Counted from the first letter of the stretch, positions 17,041-25,756 are shown. The stretch is DNA of 56,859 bases from an uncultured Clostridia bacterium (GCA_947565865.1 CANOHT010000020.1:1-56859); one strand, 5' to 3'. Notes: a model not told the origin generated them from the letters alone. A program made the numbers and translations.

Positions 17041-18437
17041 GGGGCTACCTCCTCCTGCAGCGCGTTTTGCGCGGCGGTCACAATCTCCTGCCATTGAGCG
17101 TCTTCCAGACCATTGGAAAGAAACAGGCTGTCCTCCCGAGGAACAAGCACCAAACGGCGTACAAGCGCGGATTCGGCTCCCCGCAGGATTCGCTGCATGG
17201 CGGCCTCATCCAGTGCTACAATGTTTTCCCGCAGCTCCCAATCAAAGAATTCCGAGGCGTTCACCTGGATGCTAATGTCCGCTCGCTCTTGGAGGCTTTT
17301 TCCGCGATAATCCTCCCAGCGAAGCGTTCCGTCTACGGCGGGCGTTGCCGCGTCGCCGGAGAAGCTCAGATTCGGCGTCAGAACCGTGCGGTCTGCGGTA
17401 TCGCTGTCCGGAAGCTGCTGCTTGACCTCCACACTGCCTGTCAGGCTGGTCTCGCCTTTTCGATCACGGCTTTCCAGATCCACCTCCCCGGAAAGCACCG
17501 TTTTGTCGCCGTCCGCAACCTTTTCATATTTAAACGTTATCTCCAGGGTGGAATCGGTTTCGCTGGTCTGGGAAAGCGTTCGTTCCAGCACCACGTTGTT
17601 GCGTCCGCTGCCTTTGACCCGAGGGGTCTTCAGCGTGAGGCTGTCTCGAACCTGCTCATCGTCCCGCCGGAGCTTCCAGACCAGCGATACCTTGCGCAGA
17701 TCCGCCTCATCCGTACCAGCTTGTCCGCTGTAATCCACCCGAATGATTTCACCCAGGCTGTTTTTCCACAGCACCAGGGATTGCTTGCCGGAGAAAGTGA
17801 GGCCGTTCAGGAAGTTTTTCACCTTTCCATCCGGGCAGAGCCCCGCCAGCAGGACGCCAAGCCCCTCCACATCCCCTTTGGGTATGGTGAAGGTTTGTTT
17901 CAGCTTGGCGGTGCCCATGTTCTTGATCTTTTCGGAGATTTTTTTCTCCGTCATGTAGTCGGGCAGACCGATTTCAGCATTTTCCAGAACAATCAGCAGA
18001 TCATCCAAAAGGTCGAGCTCATTGCCCTGAAGGCCGTACAGGCTCAGCTCTGTTCCCGCCGAAAGCGTCTGGCAGACAAAGGTCTCATGCGGCAGATAGG
18101 AAAGCTGAAACTGGCAACTCTCCGAGGTTTCCCGGGTGGTCATGTTCAGCGCCTGCTGATCGTCCACCAGGAACGACAGTTCCTTCCATACCTCGCCGTT
18201 GAGTCCCTGATAGCGCAGCTTCATCACCGCATGGCTCAGCAGCCTGTTCAGCTGCTCCGTGCGTTCCTCATCAAAGGGCATATGCGTATCCAGGCTGATG
18301 GACAGCTGGGCCTCCCAGGGCAAAGCGCCGATTTCCCACTGGCTCAGCTGCGGCAGAAATTCCGCGTCCGCCAGGGAGGGGGAAGTCATGGTCAGCGCCA
18401 TCCACAGAGCCAGGACAAACGATACAATCTTTCGCAT
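17037..18437 (-). CDS. Secreted protein of unknown function, first of three tandem relatives
   Basis: A 466-residue protein with a typical signal peptide (MRKIVSFVLALWMALTMTSPSLA, cut near LADA). The mature protein begins with a helix-strand unit (RTEQLNRLLSHAVMKLRYQG) and contains a long beta-rich region. AAAGGA lies about 13 nt before ATG 18437, a loose spacing. It is the first of three genes that overlap or nearly touch (17037, 15532, 14162), and it follows dus by 60 nt, in which I see no clear promoter. Probably co-transcribed from the promoter at 21194-21222. Function unknown; extracellular location is supported by the signal peptide. Confidence 0.75.
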   Translation of the reverse strand: MRKIVSFVLALWMALTMTSPSLADAEFLPQLSQWEIGALPWEAQLSISLDTHMPFDEERTEQLNRLLSHAVMKLRYQGLNGEVWKELSFLVDDQQALNMTTRETSESCQFQLSYLPHETFVCQTLSAGTELSLYGLQGNELDLLDDLLIVLENAEIGLPDYMTEKKISEKIKNMGTAKLKQTFTIPKGDVEGLGVLLAGLCPDGKVKNFLNGLTFSGKQSLVLWKNSLGEIIRVDYSGQAGTDEADLRKVSLVWKLRRDDEQVRDSLTLKTPRVKGSGRNNVVLERTLSQTSETDSTLEITFKYEKVADGDKTVLSGEVDLESRDRKGETSLTGSVEVKQQLPDSDTADRTVLTPNLSFSGDAATPAVDGTLRWEDYRGKSLQERADISIQVNASEFFDWELRENIVALDEAAMQRILRGAESALVRRLVLVPREDSLFLSNGLEDAQWQEIVTAAQNALQEEVAP

Positions 18438-18497
18438 GATATGAACACATCCTTTTCCCCATAGTAACGGGCGGCAGGCCCAAAACCCTGCAACCGT

Positions 18498-19457
18498 TTA
18501 CAATTCCTTGGATGCCTCGTGCTCAAACGTCAGCAGCGCTTCGCGCACCTGCTCCGGCTCCTCCATCAGGTTGATTCTGGCCCGCATCTGCGCCGCGCCG
18601 CGCATGCCGTGTATGTACCAGCCGATATGCTTGCGCATTTCATTCACCGCCACCCGCTTCACCTTCCAGGAAAGAAGCATATCGTAATGGCGAAGCGCGG
18701 TTTCGATGCGCTGATGCAGCGTTGGCCCGGCTATGACCTCCCCTGCCAGCCGGGCCTTGATCTGCCCGAAAAGCCAGGGATTGCCCAGGGCGCCCCGCGC
18801 CAGCATCACGCCGTCCACCCCGCTTTCCGCAGCCTGGCGAATCGCGTCCTCCGCGCTGAAAAGATCGCCGTTGCCCATCACGGGAATGCCGACGCTCTCC
18901 TTCACTCGAGCAATCCAGGACCAGTCGGCGCTGCCGCTATACTGCTGCATCCGGGTGCGCCCGTGCACTGTGATTTCCCGAACGCCGCAATCCTCCGCCG
19001 CTTTGGCCAGCTCCACAACATTGATGCTGCTGTCGTCCCAGCCCAAACGGAACTTCACACTGACAGGAAGACGCGAAGCCTTCACGACAGCCGACATGAT
19101 GCGAACCGCGTTCTCCGGCGTGCGCATCAGTCCGCTGCCCTCCCCTGAGGAAGCAACCTTGTGGGCGGGGCAGCCCATATTCAGGTCAATGCCGTCATAG
19201 CGGCCGCATGCGGACAGCTCTTCAGCGGCCCTGGCCATGAGGTCGGCCTCCTTGCCGAACAGCTGGAGAATCAGTCTGGGTTCCCGGGCGTCTCGGTGCA
19301 AAAGGCTCACCGTGGCGGGATGGTTCCGCGGCGCGCAAAGATACCCCATGGCGCTGACCATTTCCGTATAAGCACAGTCGCAGCCCTGTTCAAAGCACAG
19401 CAGGCGAAAAGGCCAGTCGGTAATTCCCGCCAGCGGGGCCAAGCGGACGCTTATCAT
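18498..19457 (-). CDS. dus: tRNA-dihydrouridine synthase (Dus)
   Basis: A 319-residue FMN-dependent TIM-barrel enzyme that reduces uridines in the tRNA D-loop. Motifs: LAPLAGITDWPFR at the N-terminus (FMN site), DLNMGCPAHKV with the catalytic Cys, SVKFRLGWDD, ITVHGRTRMQQYSGSADW, and IPVMGNGDLFSAEDA. The start ATG 19457 overlaps the stop of the GH127-like gene as ATGA and has GGGAGG; upstream Met codons lie inside that gene. The placement of a tRNA modification gene between a glycosidase-like gene and secreted proteins looks like operon convenience rather than shared function. Which uridine position it modifies cannot be told. Confidence 0.93.
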   Translation of the reverse strand: MISVRLAPLAGITDWPFRLLCFEQGCDCAYTEMVSAMGYLCAPRNHPATVSLLHRDAREPRLILQLFGKEADLMARAAEELSACGRYDGIDLNMGCPAHKVASSGEGSGLMRTPENAVRIMSAVVKASRLPVSVKFRLGWDDSSINVVELAKAAEDCGVREITVHGRTRMQQYSGSADWSWIARVKESVGIPVMGNGDLFSAEDAIRQAAESGVDGVMLARGALGNPWLFGQIKARLAGEVIAGPTLHQRIETALRHYDMLLSWKVKRVAVNEMRKHIGWYIHGMRGAAQMRARINLMEEPEQVREALLTFEHEASKEL

Positions 19458-21151
19458 GCCTCCCGCCCCCTGGGAAAGAGCGCAATCCGGCACAGCGTCT
19501 GCGCGTAGGGCACAAGCTCCGCCTGAACGATCTCGCCCTCTGCCTCAGGCAGCACGGGCAAATCCATCGGGACATTGCCCTTCTTGCGCCATTCCGGCAC
19601 ATGGCGCAGGGGCGCGAGAACCTTGCCATCCTGAAGGCGCGGCTCGCCGCACAGCGCCATGGCCCAGCATCCGTCCTTCGGCGCGTAAGCCATTACCTGG
19701 GCGCCAAGCCGAATCAGCGCGGACTGATGATGGCCCTCCGTTACCCTAAGTTCCTGGGTGAAGGACAGGCGCAGCACATCGCCGTCCTGCCAAGTACGGT
19801 CAATGGTCACATAGGCGCCGGGCCTGCCGGCATGGCCGCCTTCATTGTTGACGGTTAAGCAGGCGTCTGCCGCCCAGGTGGGAACGCGCACCGAAACCGC
19901 TGCCCTGACCGGCTTTTTCATGGCAAAGGTCAGCGTGTACTGTCCGTTGTCCCCCGCCACGGTCATGGCGCAGGAGCCGTCTCGAAGAGGCAGCATAAAA
20001 CGCCCGGGCAGGCAGAGATTGATATTGATGCCCTGGGGCTTCAGCGTCACGGCGCTGCTGAACAGAGCCGCACAGCCGCGAAGCAGCCGACTGAGCGCAT
20101 GAAGGAGCTGCTCGCGGTCCTCGCAGGCATGATAGCAATCCTTGACTCCGCACTGGGCGGCCAGGCTGTTCACACGCTGGAACGGAACCAGCGCATCCGC
20201 GTCCAGCGCCGCGGGAAGAGCGTTATACCAAAGGGTCTCGGCGGCCTCGAAGGCCCAGGCCTCCTCCTCCGTACCGCATACGGCGAAGGCCTCGGCCCAC
20301 GCGCCCAGGCTGGCCGCGTCCACACCTACTGAGGGCGAAGCGCCGCCCAGCGTTACATCAGCCGTCACCCCGCCGCAAACCGCGCCATGATAACGGCTGA
20401 TCTTCTCCCAACCGGCCTTGGCGGCAGACAATTCCCGTCCATTGCCGCTGAAGCGTCCCGACGCCATGCTGGCACGCGCGCCATCCGCTAAGGCTTCGCC
20501 ATGGCAGGCCAAATACTGTCTTGTATAGAAGCCAGCTTCGTCGCCGCCCTCGGCCTCCAGTCCGGCCTCCATATCCTTCCAGGGCGTTATGCGGCTCATC
20601 GGCCGCTGTACAGCGAAGGTATGCAGGATGCCGCTCCAATCCATGGCCTGCTGGCGAAGCCTGTCACACAGCGCGGCGATGGCCTTCTTGCCCGTTACGC
20701 GATAGAGATTTTCCAGCAGTTCCATTAAATCGGCGCTCCGGGTGCGCAGAGCCGCGCAAGCCATGGCGTCTGTCCAGTGCTCGTGCAGCCATCCGCACCA
20801 CAGGGCCAGCTTTTCCAGCAGGTTCCGCTGCGCCTCATGCTCATACACCGCCCAGGCAGCCCGCATCACCGCAAGCGCCTCCGGCAGCTCCCGCGGAAGG
20901 CCGCCGTCCTCCGCCTGATGGTCGACGGCTGCCATCACAAGGCTATACACCGACTCCTCCTTGGGAGCGGTTTTCAGGATACAGGCCAGACGAAAAAGGC
21001 CCTCCCACAGGGCCGGCACTTCAGCCTCGCGGGACGCCAGCGCATACAGCCGCTCCATCATCGGCAGCTGCGCACGAGCCATTCCGGGGCGCAAAGGAAG
21101 AGACGTCAGCGCAACGAGCGGTGACTTTTCATAAATCGGCTTCAGCGGCAC
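19454..21151 (-). CDS. GH127/DUF1680-like protein with degenerate active site
   Basis: A 565-residue cytoplasmic protein (no signal peptide) with the (alpha/alpha)6-barrel pattern of beta-L-arabinofuranosidase-like DUF1680 proteins: AVYEHEAQRNLLEKLALWCGWL, LMELLENLYRVTGKKAIAALCD, and the later AFEAAETLWYNALPA helix and C-terminal beta sandwich (GININLCLPGRF, VSVRVPTWAADACLTVNN). The zinc and nucleophile cysteines of GH127 are not in place: AEAFAVCG stands where AETCAAIG-like sequences are expected, and no CCPPN motif is visible. GTG 21151 is the likely start, with GGAGG eight nt upstream. First gene of the operon with dus and the secreted proteins. Enzymatic activity is doubtful. Confidence 0.65.
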   Translation of the reverse strand: MPLKPIYEKSPLVALTSLPLRPGMARAQLPMMERLYALASREAEVPALWEGLFRLACILKTAPKEESVYSLVMAAVDHQAEDGGLPRELPEALAVMRAAWAVYEHEAQRNLLEKLALWCGWLHEHWTDAMACAALRTRSADLMELLENLYRVTGKKAIAALCDRLRQQAMDWSGILHTFAVQRPMSRITPWKDMEAGLEAEGGDEAGFYTRQYLACHGEALADGARASMASGRFSGNGRELSAAKAGWEKISRYHGAVCGGVTADVTLGGASPSVGVDAASLGAWAEAFAVCGTEEEAWAFEAAETLWYNALPAALDADALVPFQRVNSLAAQCGVKDCYHACEDREQLLHALSRLLRGCAALFSSAVTLKPQGININLCLPGRFMLPLRDGSCAMTVAGDNGQYTLTFAMKKPVRAAVSVRVPTWAADACLTVNNEGGHAGRPGAYVTIDRTWQDGDVLRLSFTQELRVTEGHHQSALIRLGAQVMAYAPKDGCWAMALCGEPRLQDGKVLAPLRHVPEWRKKGNVPMDLPVLPEAEGEIVQAELVPYAQTLCRIALFPRGREA

Positions 21152-21193
21152 GGTACAATCCTCCAAACAAATCAGCATATCAAACCAGCTTTT

Positions 21194-21222
21194 ATTATAG
21201 CGCATTTTCAAAGGGATGGCAA
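21194..21222 (-). promoter_or_regulatory. Promoter of the GH127-like/dus/secreted-protein operon
   Basis: Minus strand: TTGCCA (21217-21222), 17-bp spacer, TATAAT (21194-21199). It leads to a 36-nt leader before GTG 21151. The downstream genes to 14162 are closely packed, so it probably drives all five. Confidence 0.85.
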
Positions 21223-21223
21223 G

Positions 21224-21260
21224 CAAAAAGGCGAAACCGCGCTGAACGCTATTTCGCCTT
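21224..21260 (-). terminator. Intrinsic terminator overlapping the end of the QueG-like gene
   Basis: On the minus strand AAGGCGAAA (21252-21260) pairs with TTTCGCCTT (21228-21236), a perfect nine-bp stem followed by more T. The upstream arm contains the last sense codons of the gene; the stop is directly behind it. Two nt later begins the -35 of the next promoter. Confidence 0.8.
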
Positions 21261-22121
21261 GGACGCCACGCTGCCAACAGCCCAGGCGCTGTATGCCCGG
21301 ACATTGGGGGACGGGTGATCGCTCAAGCGTTCCAGCTGCGGCAGCAGATCCTCACGGCTGGTGCTGCCTGCCATGACGCAAGCCTGGGACAATATGCGGT
21401 TGGGCAATGTCAGGTTGACGCCAATGAGCGGGCGCAGCGCCATGGCCGTTTCCTTTGGGCGTTCCAGCAGCTCCGCCAGGGGGATGCGCTCATGGACAAT
21501 CTCCTTGACAGGAGCGTTGAGGGGACAGCAGCGCTGGCAGTCATCGCAGCCAATGAGCCGGACGCCCATCTTTTCCCGAATAAAATCGGGCGCCAGCTGA
21601 CCCGACATCATCCAATTGCGCAGACAGCGCTCGCGGTGGAATCCATCCTCCTGTATGGCGCCGGTAGGACAGGCCTCCATACACCTGCGGCAGCTTCCGC
21701 AGCGACGCTCCTGGGGACGGTCGAGCAAAGGCGTCAAATCGTCCAGTGTTTCAGCCAGCCACAGGGTTTGCGCGTGAAAGCGGCTTCCCGCGCCCTCCAC
21801 ATAAGACAGCGTATTTCTCCCCTGACAGAAGTCAGGCAAGCGGGCAAAGATGGGCTTGAGCCGAACATCATCCCGAAGCCGGATGACCCGCCCATCCTCC
21901 TCCACTTTTTGAACAACTCCCGCCGCCGCCTCATAGGCGCGCTGGGAAGCGAAGTAGTAGGGATGAATCCATCCCTCCCCGTGCGTTGGAGTGATTTCCG
22001 CATCATACCGCCACAATGCGATGAGCAGCGTTCCATGGGTGAAGGCGTCGGAGGCTTGTGCCGCATCCACTGCCAAGACCCGGAAAAAGCCTGCCTTCAT
22101 CAGCCGGGCTGTGATGTCCAT
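21249..22121 (-). CDS. QueG-like double [4Fe-4S] reductase, short form
   Basis: A 290-residue protein related to epoxyqueuosine reductase QueG, which makes queuosine in tRNA using cobalamin. Present are two ferredoxin-type clusters, CGSCRRCMEACPTGAI and IGCDDCQRCCPLN, and C-terminal HEAT-like repeats (NRILSQACVMAGSTSREDLLPQLERL, HPSPNVRAYSAWAVG). The protein is about 80-90 residues shorter than E. coli QueG (379), with a reduced N-terminal cobalamin-binding part. ATG 22121 has AGAAGGAG upstream; earlier Met codons fall in the upp terminator. The queuosine function is plausible but unproven. Confidence 0.7.
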   Translation of the reverse strand: MDITARLMKAGFFRVLAVDAAQASDAFTHGTLLIALWRYDAEITPTHGEGWIHPYYFASQRAYEAAAGVVQKVEEDGRVIRLRDDVRLKPIFARLPDFCQGRNTLSYVEGAGSRFHAQTLWLAETLDDLTPLLDRPQERRCGSCRRCMEACPTGAIQEDGFHRERCLRNWMMSGQLAPDFIREKMGVRLIGCDDCQRCCPLNAPVKEIVHERIPLAELLERPKETAMALRPLIGVNLTLPNRILSQACVMAGSTSREDLLPQLERLSDHPSPNVRAYSAWAVGSVASKAK

Positions 22122-22140
22122 CCACGCGTCACTCCTTCTG

Positions 22141-22176
22141 AAAAAAAGGGAGGCCTTCAGCATCAGGCTCTCCCTT
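22141..22176 (-). terminator. Intrinsic terminator after upp
   Basis: Minus strand: AAGGGAG plus GCCT pairs with AGGC plus CTCCCTT (22170-22176 and 22165-22168 with 22146-22156), followed by seven T (22141-22147 read on the minus strand). It separates upp from the QueG-like gene. Confidence 0.85.
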
Positions 22177-22191
22177 CGTGATATACGGACC

Positions 22192-22821
22192 TTACTTTGT
22201 GCCGAAAAGACGGTCGCCGGCATCGCCCAAACCAGGCACAATATAGGCATGCTCGTTCAGCTTTTCGTCCAACCCGGCAACATAGATATCGACATCGGGA
22301 TGATCGCGCTGCACGCGCGCGATGCCCTCCGGGGCGGCAATCAAATTCACCAGCCGGATATGGCTGCAGCCGCGCTTTTTGATCAGCGTAATGGCATCGC
22401 TGGCAGAGCCGCCGGTGGCCAGCATGGGATCCAGAACCAGCAGCTCCCGATTCTCGCTGTCGGCAGGGAGTTTGCAGTAATATTCCACGGGCTCATGGGT
22501 TTCGGGATCGCGGTACAGACCGATATGTCCCACGCGGGCGGCAGGAATCAGGTTGGTGACGCCTTCCACCATGCCCAGACCGGCGCGGAGGATCGGCACG
22601 ATACCCAGCTTTTTGCCTGCCAGCTGACGGGCCTTGCAGGCGCAGATGGGCGTCTCAATCGTTACTTCCTCGGTGGGCAGATCGCGAGTCACCTCATAGA
22701 CCATCAGCATGGAAATCTCGTTGAGTAGCTCGCGGAATTCCTTGGTGCCGGTGTTCTTATCGCGCATGATGGACAGCTTATGCTGAATCAGCGGGTGGTC
22801 AAAAACAACAACCTTGCTCAT
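22192..22821 (-). CDS. upp: Uracil phosphoribosyltransferase
   Basis: A 209-residue type I phosphoribosyltransferase that makes UMP from uracil and PRPP in pyrimidine salvage. The PRPP-binding loop is VLDPMLATGGSASDAI, and the uracil-binding C-terminus is YIVPGLGDAGDRLFGTK. The expected length is 208-210. ATG 22821 has AGGAGG upstream, seven residues into the longer open frame. The 60-nt leader has a small GC-rich palindrome (GCGGAGCGCTCCGC, near 22849) that I cannot tie to a known regulator. Monocistronic by its promoter and terminator. Confidence 0.97.
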   Translation of the reverse strand: MSKVVVFDHPLIQHKLSIMRDKNTGTKEFRELLNEISMLMVYEVTRDLPTEEVTIETPICACKARQLAGKKLGIVPILRAGLGMVEGVTNLIPAARVGHIGLYRDPETHEPVEYYCKLPADSENRELLVLDPMLATGGSASDAITLIKKRGCSHIRLVNLIAAPEGIARVQRDHPDVDIYVAGLDEKLNEHAYIVPGLGDAGDRLFGTK

Positions 22822-22887
22822 GGAGCAGCCTCCTTGCGGCACAGGCGGAGCGCTCCGCTCCTCCCGGTCTTGATCTTATCAGCCTTT

Positions 22888-22916
22888 ATTATACTGTATG
22901 CTGGTAAATCTGGCAA
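22888..22916 (-). promoter_or_regulatory. Promoter of upp
   Basis: Minus strand: TTGCCA (22911-22916), 17-bp spacer, TATAAT (22888-22893). Divergent to the lgt promoter 65 bp away. Confidence 0.85.
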
Positions 22917-22980
22917 GAACTTTTTCCTGATTTCGTCAAAATCCTGTAAGTGTGGTTTTTCGCGTCATGGCATCGTATAC

Positions 22981-23010
22981 TTGACATCCACCCTGGAAAC
23001 CATCTATAAT
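22981..23010 (+). promoter_or_regulatory. Promoter of the lgt operon
   Basis: TTGACA (22981-22986), 18-bp spacer, TATAAT (23005-23010); start near 23017, about 20 nt before the ATG, with the ribosome binding site CAGGAGGTG near the 5' end. Confidence 0.85.
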
Positions 23011-23037
23011 TGAAAACAATTCCAGGAGGTGCAACGT

Positions 23038-23994
23038 ATGTTCGCCACACCAACCAGCCGATATGTTTTCGGCACACTCCCCTGGTACAGCGTACTGATC
23101 GTCAGCGGCATCTGTTTGGCGCTTTTTCTGGCGCTGCGTGAGGAAAAGCGCCTTGGTCTGCCCAAGGATACGGTCATTGACCTTGCCCTGTGGCTGATCC
23201 CCTCCGGCATTGTGGGCGCGCGGCTGTATTATGTTTTGTTCACTTGGGATATGTTCCGCTCAGATCCGCTGCGCATTTTCCGCATATGGGAGGGCGGACT
23301 GGCCATCTATGGCGCTGTACTGGGCGGGCTGGCCGCTGCCATGTTCTTCAGCCGGAAGCGCAAGCTTTCCCTTCCCATTCTGACCGACATGATCGTTCCA
23401 GGACTGGCTATTGCGCAGGCCATCGGCCGCTGGGGCAATTACTTCAATATGGAAGCCTACGGCGCTGCCGTAACCAATCCGCGCTGGCAGTTTTTCCCTG
23501 CAGCGGTGCTGATTCCCGGTCTCTCCGGCGGCGTGTGGCATCAGGCAACCTTCTTTTACGAGTCCATGTGGGATCTGCTGGTTTTCGCTATGCTGATGGT
23601 CACCCGCCGTCATATGCGGCGCTCCGGCGACACCACGCTGTGGTATTTGGCGCTGTACGGCGCAGGACGCTTCGTCATTGAGGGACTCCGCACGGACAGC
23701 TTGATGCTCGGCCAGCTCAGGGTAAGCCAGGGGCTCAGCGGTCTGATGGCGCTGTTCGTCCTGATTGTATTTCTTTGGCGCGGGTGGACGGCGGGGCGAA
23801 GGCTCCCCGCGCTGCTGCTGCTGGCCGCGATGGTTGTCGCCGCACCGCTGCTCCTGATGCTTCCCCTGCCGCCTACCGTCAGCCACATGCTGCTCATGCT
23901 TCTGGCGCTCGTCATTTGCGCCATCGCCTACATACAGACAAAGCCTGCCGAACTGGAGGATCAGCCATGCCCGCCACACCCCTCAAAAATCTGA
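23038..23994 (+). CDS. lgt: Prolipoprotein diacylglyceryl transferase
   Basis: A 318-residue membrane enzyme with about seven hydrophobic segments that attaches diacylglycerol from phosphatidylglycerol to the lipobox Cys of prolipoproteins. The signature GRWGNYFNMEAYG matches the Lgt consensus GRxGNFxNxExxG, and RIWEGGLAIYGAVLGG and the C-terminal GAGRFVIEGLRTDSL region are conserved. ATG 23038 is preferred; GTG 23029 is part of the ribosome binding site. The end overlaps the serine hydrolase gene by 28 nt. Its C-terminal region includes an extra hydrophobic stretch (LLLLAAMVVAAPLLLML), longer than many Lgt proteins. Confidence 0.93.
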   Translation: MFATPTSRYVFGTLPWYSVLIVSGICLALFLALREEKRLGLPKDTVIDLALWLIPSGIVGARLYYVLFTWDMFRSDPLRIFRIWEGGLAIYGAVLGGLAAAMFFSRKRKLSLPILTDMIVPGLAIAQAIGRWGNYFNMEAYGAAVTNPRWQFFPAAVLIPGLSGGVWHQATFFYESMWDLLVFAMLMVTRRHMRRSGDTTLWYLALYGAGRFVIEGLRTDSLMLGQLRVSQGLSGLMALFVLIVFLWRGWTAGRRLPALLLLAAMVVAAPLLLMLPLPPTVSHMLLMLLALVICAIAYIQTKPAELEDQPCPPHPSKI

Positions 23995-25136
23995 TTTACC
24001 GTGCAGCACTGCCTGTTCTGTCCCCCTCTCCCAAGGGGCAAATGCGCCATGCGGAGCAAGGCGAACCGCTGCGCTTTTTGCAAGAATATGAAGCGCTGCT
24101 GGTCAAGCACCATGTTTTCGGCGCGACGCTGCTCCTGAAGGACGGTCAGCGCCAGGCCATCGTTCACACTTCCACCAGGAAGCCGGAGCACACGGCGCGA
24201 CCTGAAACGCTCTACCGTGTGGCCTCCATCACGAAGATGGCGACGGCGCTGACGGCCCTCCGGCTTCAGGATGAGGGGCTGTTGTCGCTTGACGCGCCCG
24301 TCGCTGCGCTTCTGCCTGGCGGCGAAGCCCTTGGCGGCATAACCATCCGTCAATTGCTCAGCCATACCTCTGGACTTCGGGATACAGCGGCTTATGCCGA
24401 GGCTCTACGGCGGGGTGAAAGCTGGTCCTGGGTTGTGGCGCAGCCCGGAGTTTTTGTTGGAACACCTGGCGCGTCTTTTTCCTACTGCAACCTTGGCTTC
24501 GGCCTGATCGGCTGCATTTTAGAGCAGGTCTCCGGCCTTCCACTGGACCGATTGTTTGACGAAAAGCTGTTTCAGCCCTTGGGAATGACAGCAACCCTGG
24601 ATGCATCCCGGCTTAACCCTGCCGATGTCATGCCCATTGTTCGGGTGCTCCCCTATCGCGCCGGCACAGAGGTGGCGATTCCTGAACTGGGGCGCAAACC
24701 CCTGGGCGAGCCGGATTCGTCGCGGCACTTCGGCCATACCGCAGGCGCTATGTACACCAACGCGCCCAGTCTTTCCAGACTGCTGACGCTGATTATCCAG
24801 CAGGGAGAGATTGATGGCCGGCGGCTGCTTTCCACAGACGCCATCAGCGCCATGACAGCATTGCATGGCTTTTCCGGCCCCGCGCAGCATCCCACCCGCC
24901 GCTATGGCCTGGGATTGGTACTGCTGGAAAGACCTGAGCTGTCTGAGCGACGCCTTTTAGGCCATCAGGGCTTCGCCTACGGCTGTGTGGACGGCGCGTT
25001 TGTGGAGGAAGGAACCGGTAGGCAGGTGATTTTCCTCAATGGCGGCAGCAGCGAAGCCCGAACCGGCAAGCTTGGTTTGGTCAATCGGGACATTCTGCGC
25101 TGGGCTCTGCGAAGGGAGATGCCTTCATGGACATAA
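23967..25136 (+). CDS. Serine hydrolase of the beta-lactamase class C / PBP family
   Basis: A 389-residue protein with the penicillin-binding/transpeptidase-like fold of class C beta-lactamases and EstB-type esterases. Motifs: SITK (Ser87-Lys90) as nucleophile motif, YCN in SFSYCNLGFG as the second motif, and a glycine-rich GHQGFAYG late in the chain for the third. No signal peptide, so it is likely cytoplasmic and more probably an esterase or peptidase than a beta-lactamase; the substrate is unknown. GGAGG precedes ATG 23967 within lgt, and the end overlaps recX by 10 nt, so lgt, this gene and recX form one tightly coupled operon. Confidence 0.85.
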   Translation: MPATPLKNLIYRAALPVLSPSPKGQMRHAEQGEPLRFLQEYEALLVKHHVFGATLLLKDGQRQAIVHTSTRKPEHTARPETLYRVASITKMATALTALRLQDEGLLSLDAPVAALLPGGEALGGITIRQLLSHTSGLRDTAAYAEALRRGESWSWVVAQPGVFVGTPGASFSYCNLGFGLIGCILEQVSGLPLDRLFDEKLFQPLGMTATLDASRLNPADVMPIVRVLPYRAGTEVAIPELGRKPLGEPDSSRHFGHTAGAMYTNAPSLSRLLTLIIQQGEIDGRRLLSTDAISAMTALHGFSGPAQHPTRRYGLGLVLLERPELSERRLLGHQGFAYGCVDGAFVEEGTGRQVIFLNGGSSEARTGKLGLVNRDILRWALRREMPSWT

Positions 25137-25756
25137 TTACGGCGATTCGCAGGGAGCGTGGTCATTACCGCGTAACGATCAATGGCGATTCAGAGGTGCT
25201 GATGCCCGCAAGTCTTTTTCGGGAGCGGCAGCTTGAAGAGGGCGCTCCCGTTGACTTGGAGGAGCTGGACAACTGTCTGATGGTTCGGCAATACCGTCAT
25301 GCGCTGGATCGCGCGGTGGCCGCGCTGGCCTCCCGGGCACACAGCAAGCATGAGCTGGAGAGCAAGCTGCTCCGGGCGGGTTATCGCCCCAGCACGGTGG
25401 AAATGGTGCTTTACAAGCTGGAAAAGGAAGGGCTGCTGGATGACGCCGACTTCGCCCGGCAATGGGTAGAGGCGCGGGCTAATCGGCACATGGGCCGCCG
25501 CCGCATCGCCCAGGAGCTGCGGCACAAGGGCATCGACGCGGAACAGGCAGAGGAAGCCTTGGAAGCCATTGACGATGACGACCAGCTTGCCGGAGCCGTT
25601 GCCCTTGTTGAAAAAGCCCTTCGCCGGGAAAAGCCTGGAGAAGACCCGCGCAAGACAGCCAACCGCATCCTGGCAATGCTGGCACGGCGGGGCTATGGCT
25701 ATGACATCGCCCGGCAGGCCCTGGAAGCGGCCCGTACCAGGTATGCGGAGGATTGA
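25127..25756 (+). CDS. recX: RecX family regulator of RecA
   Basis: A 209-residue helical protein of the RecX family, which modulates RecA filaments. Typical repeats of three-helix units are seen: ALASRAHSKHELESKLLRAGY, LEKEGLLDDADFARQWVEAR and GRRRIAQELRHKGIDAEQAEEAL. Its start overlaps the serine hydrolase gene, with GGGAG upstream. The TGA stop lies inside the TTGACA box of the next promoter. RecA is not in the window. Confidence 0.9.
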   Translation: MDIITAIRRERGHYRVTINGDSEVLMPASLFRERQLEEGAPVDLEELDNCLMVRQYRHALDRAVAALASRAHSKHELESKLLRAGYRPSTVEMVLYKLEKEGLLDDADFARQWVEARANRHMGRRRIAQELRHKGIDAEQAEEALEAIDDDDQLAGAVALVEKALRREKPGEDPRKTANRILAMLARRGYGYDIARQALEAARTRYAED

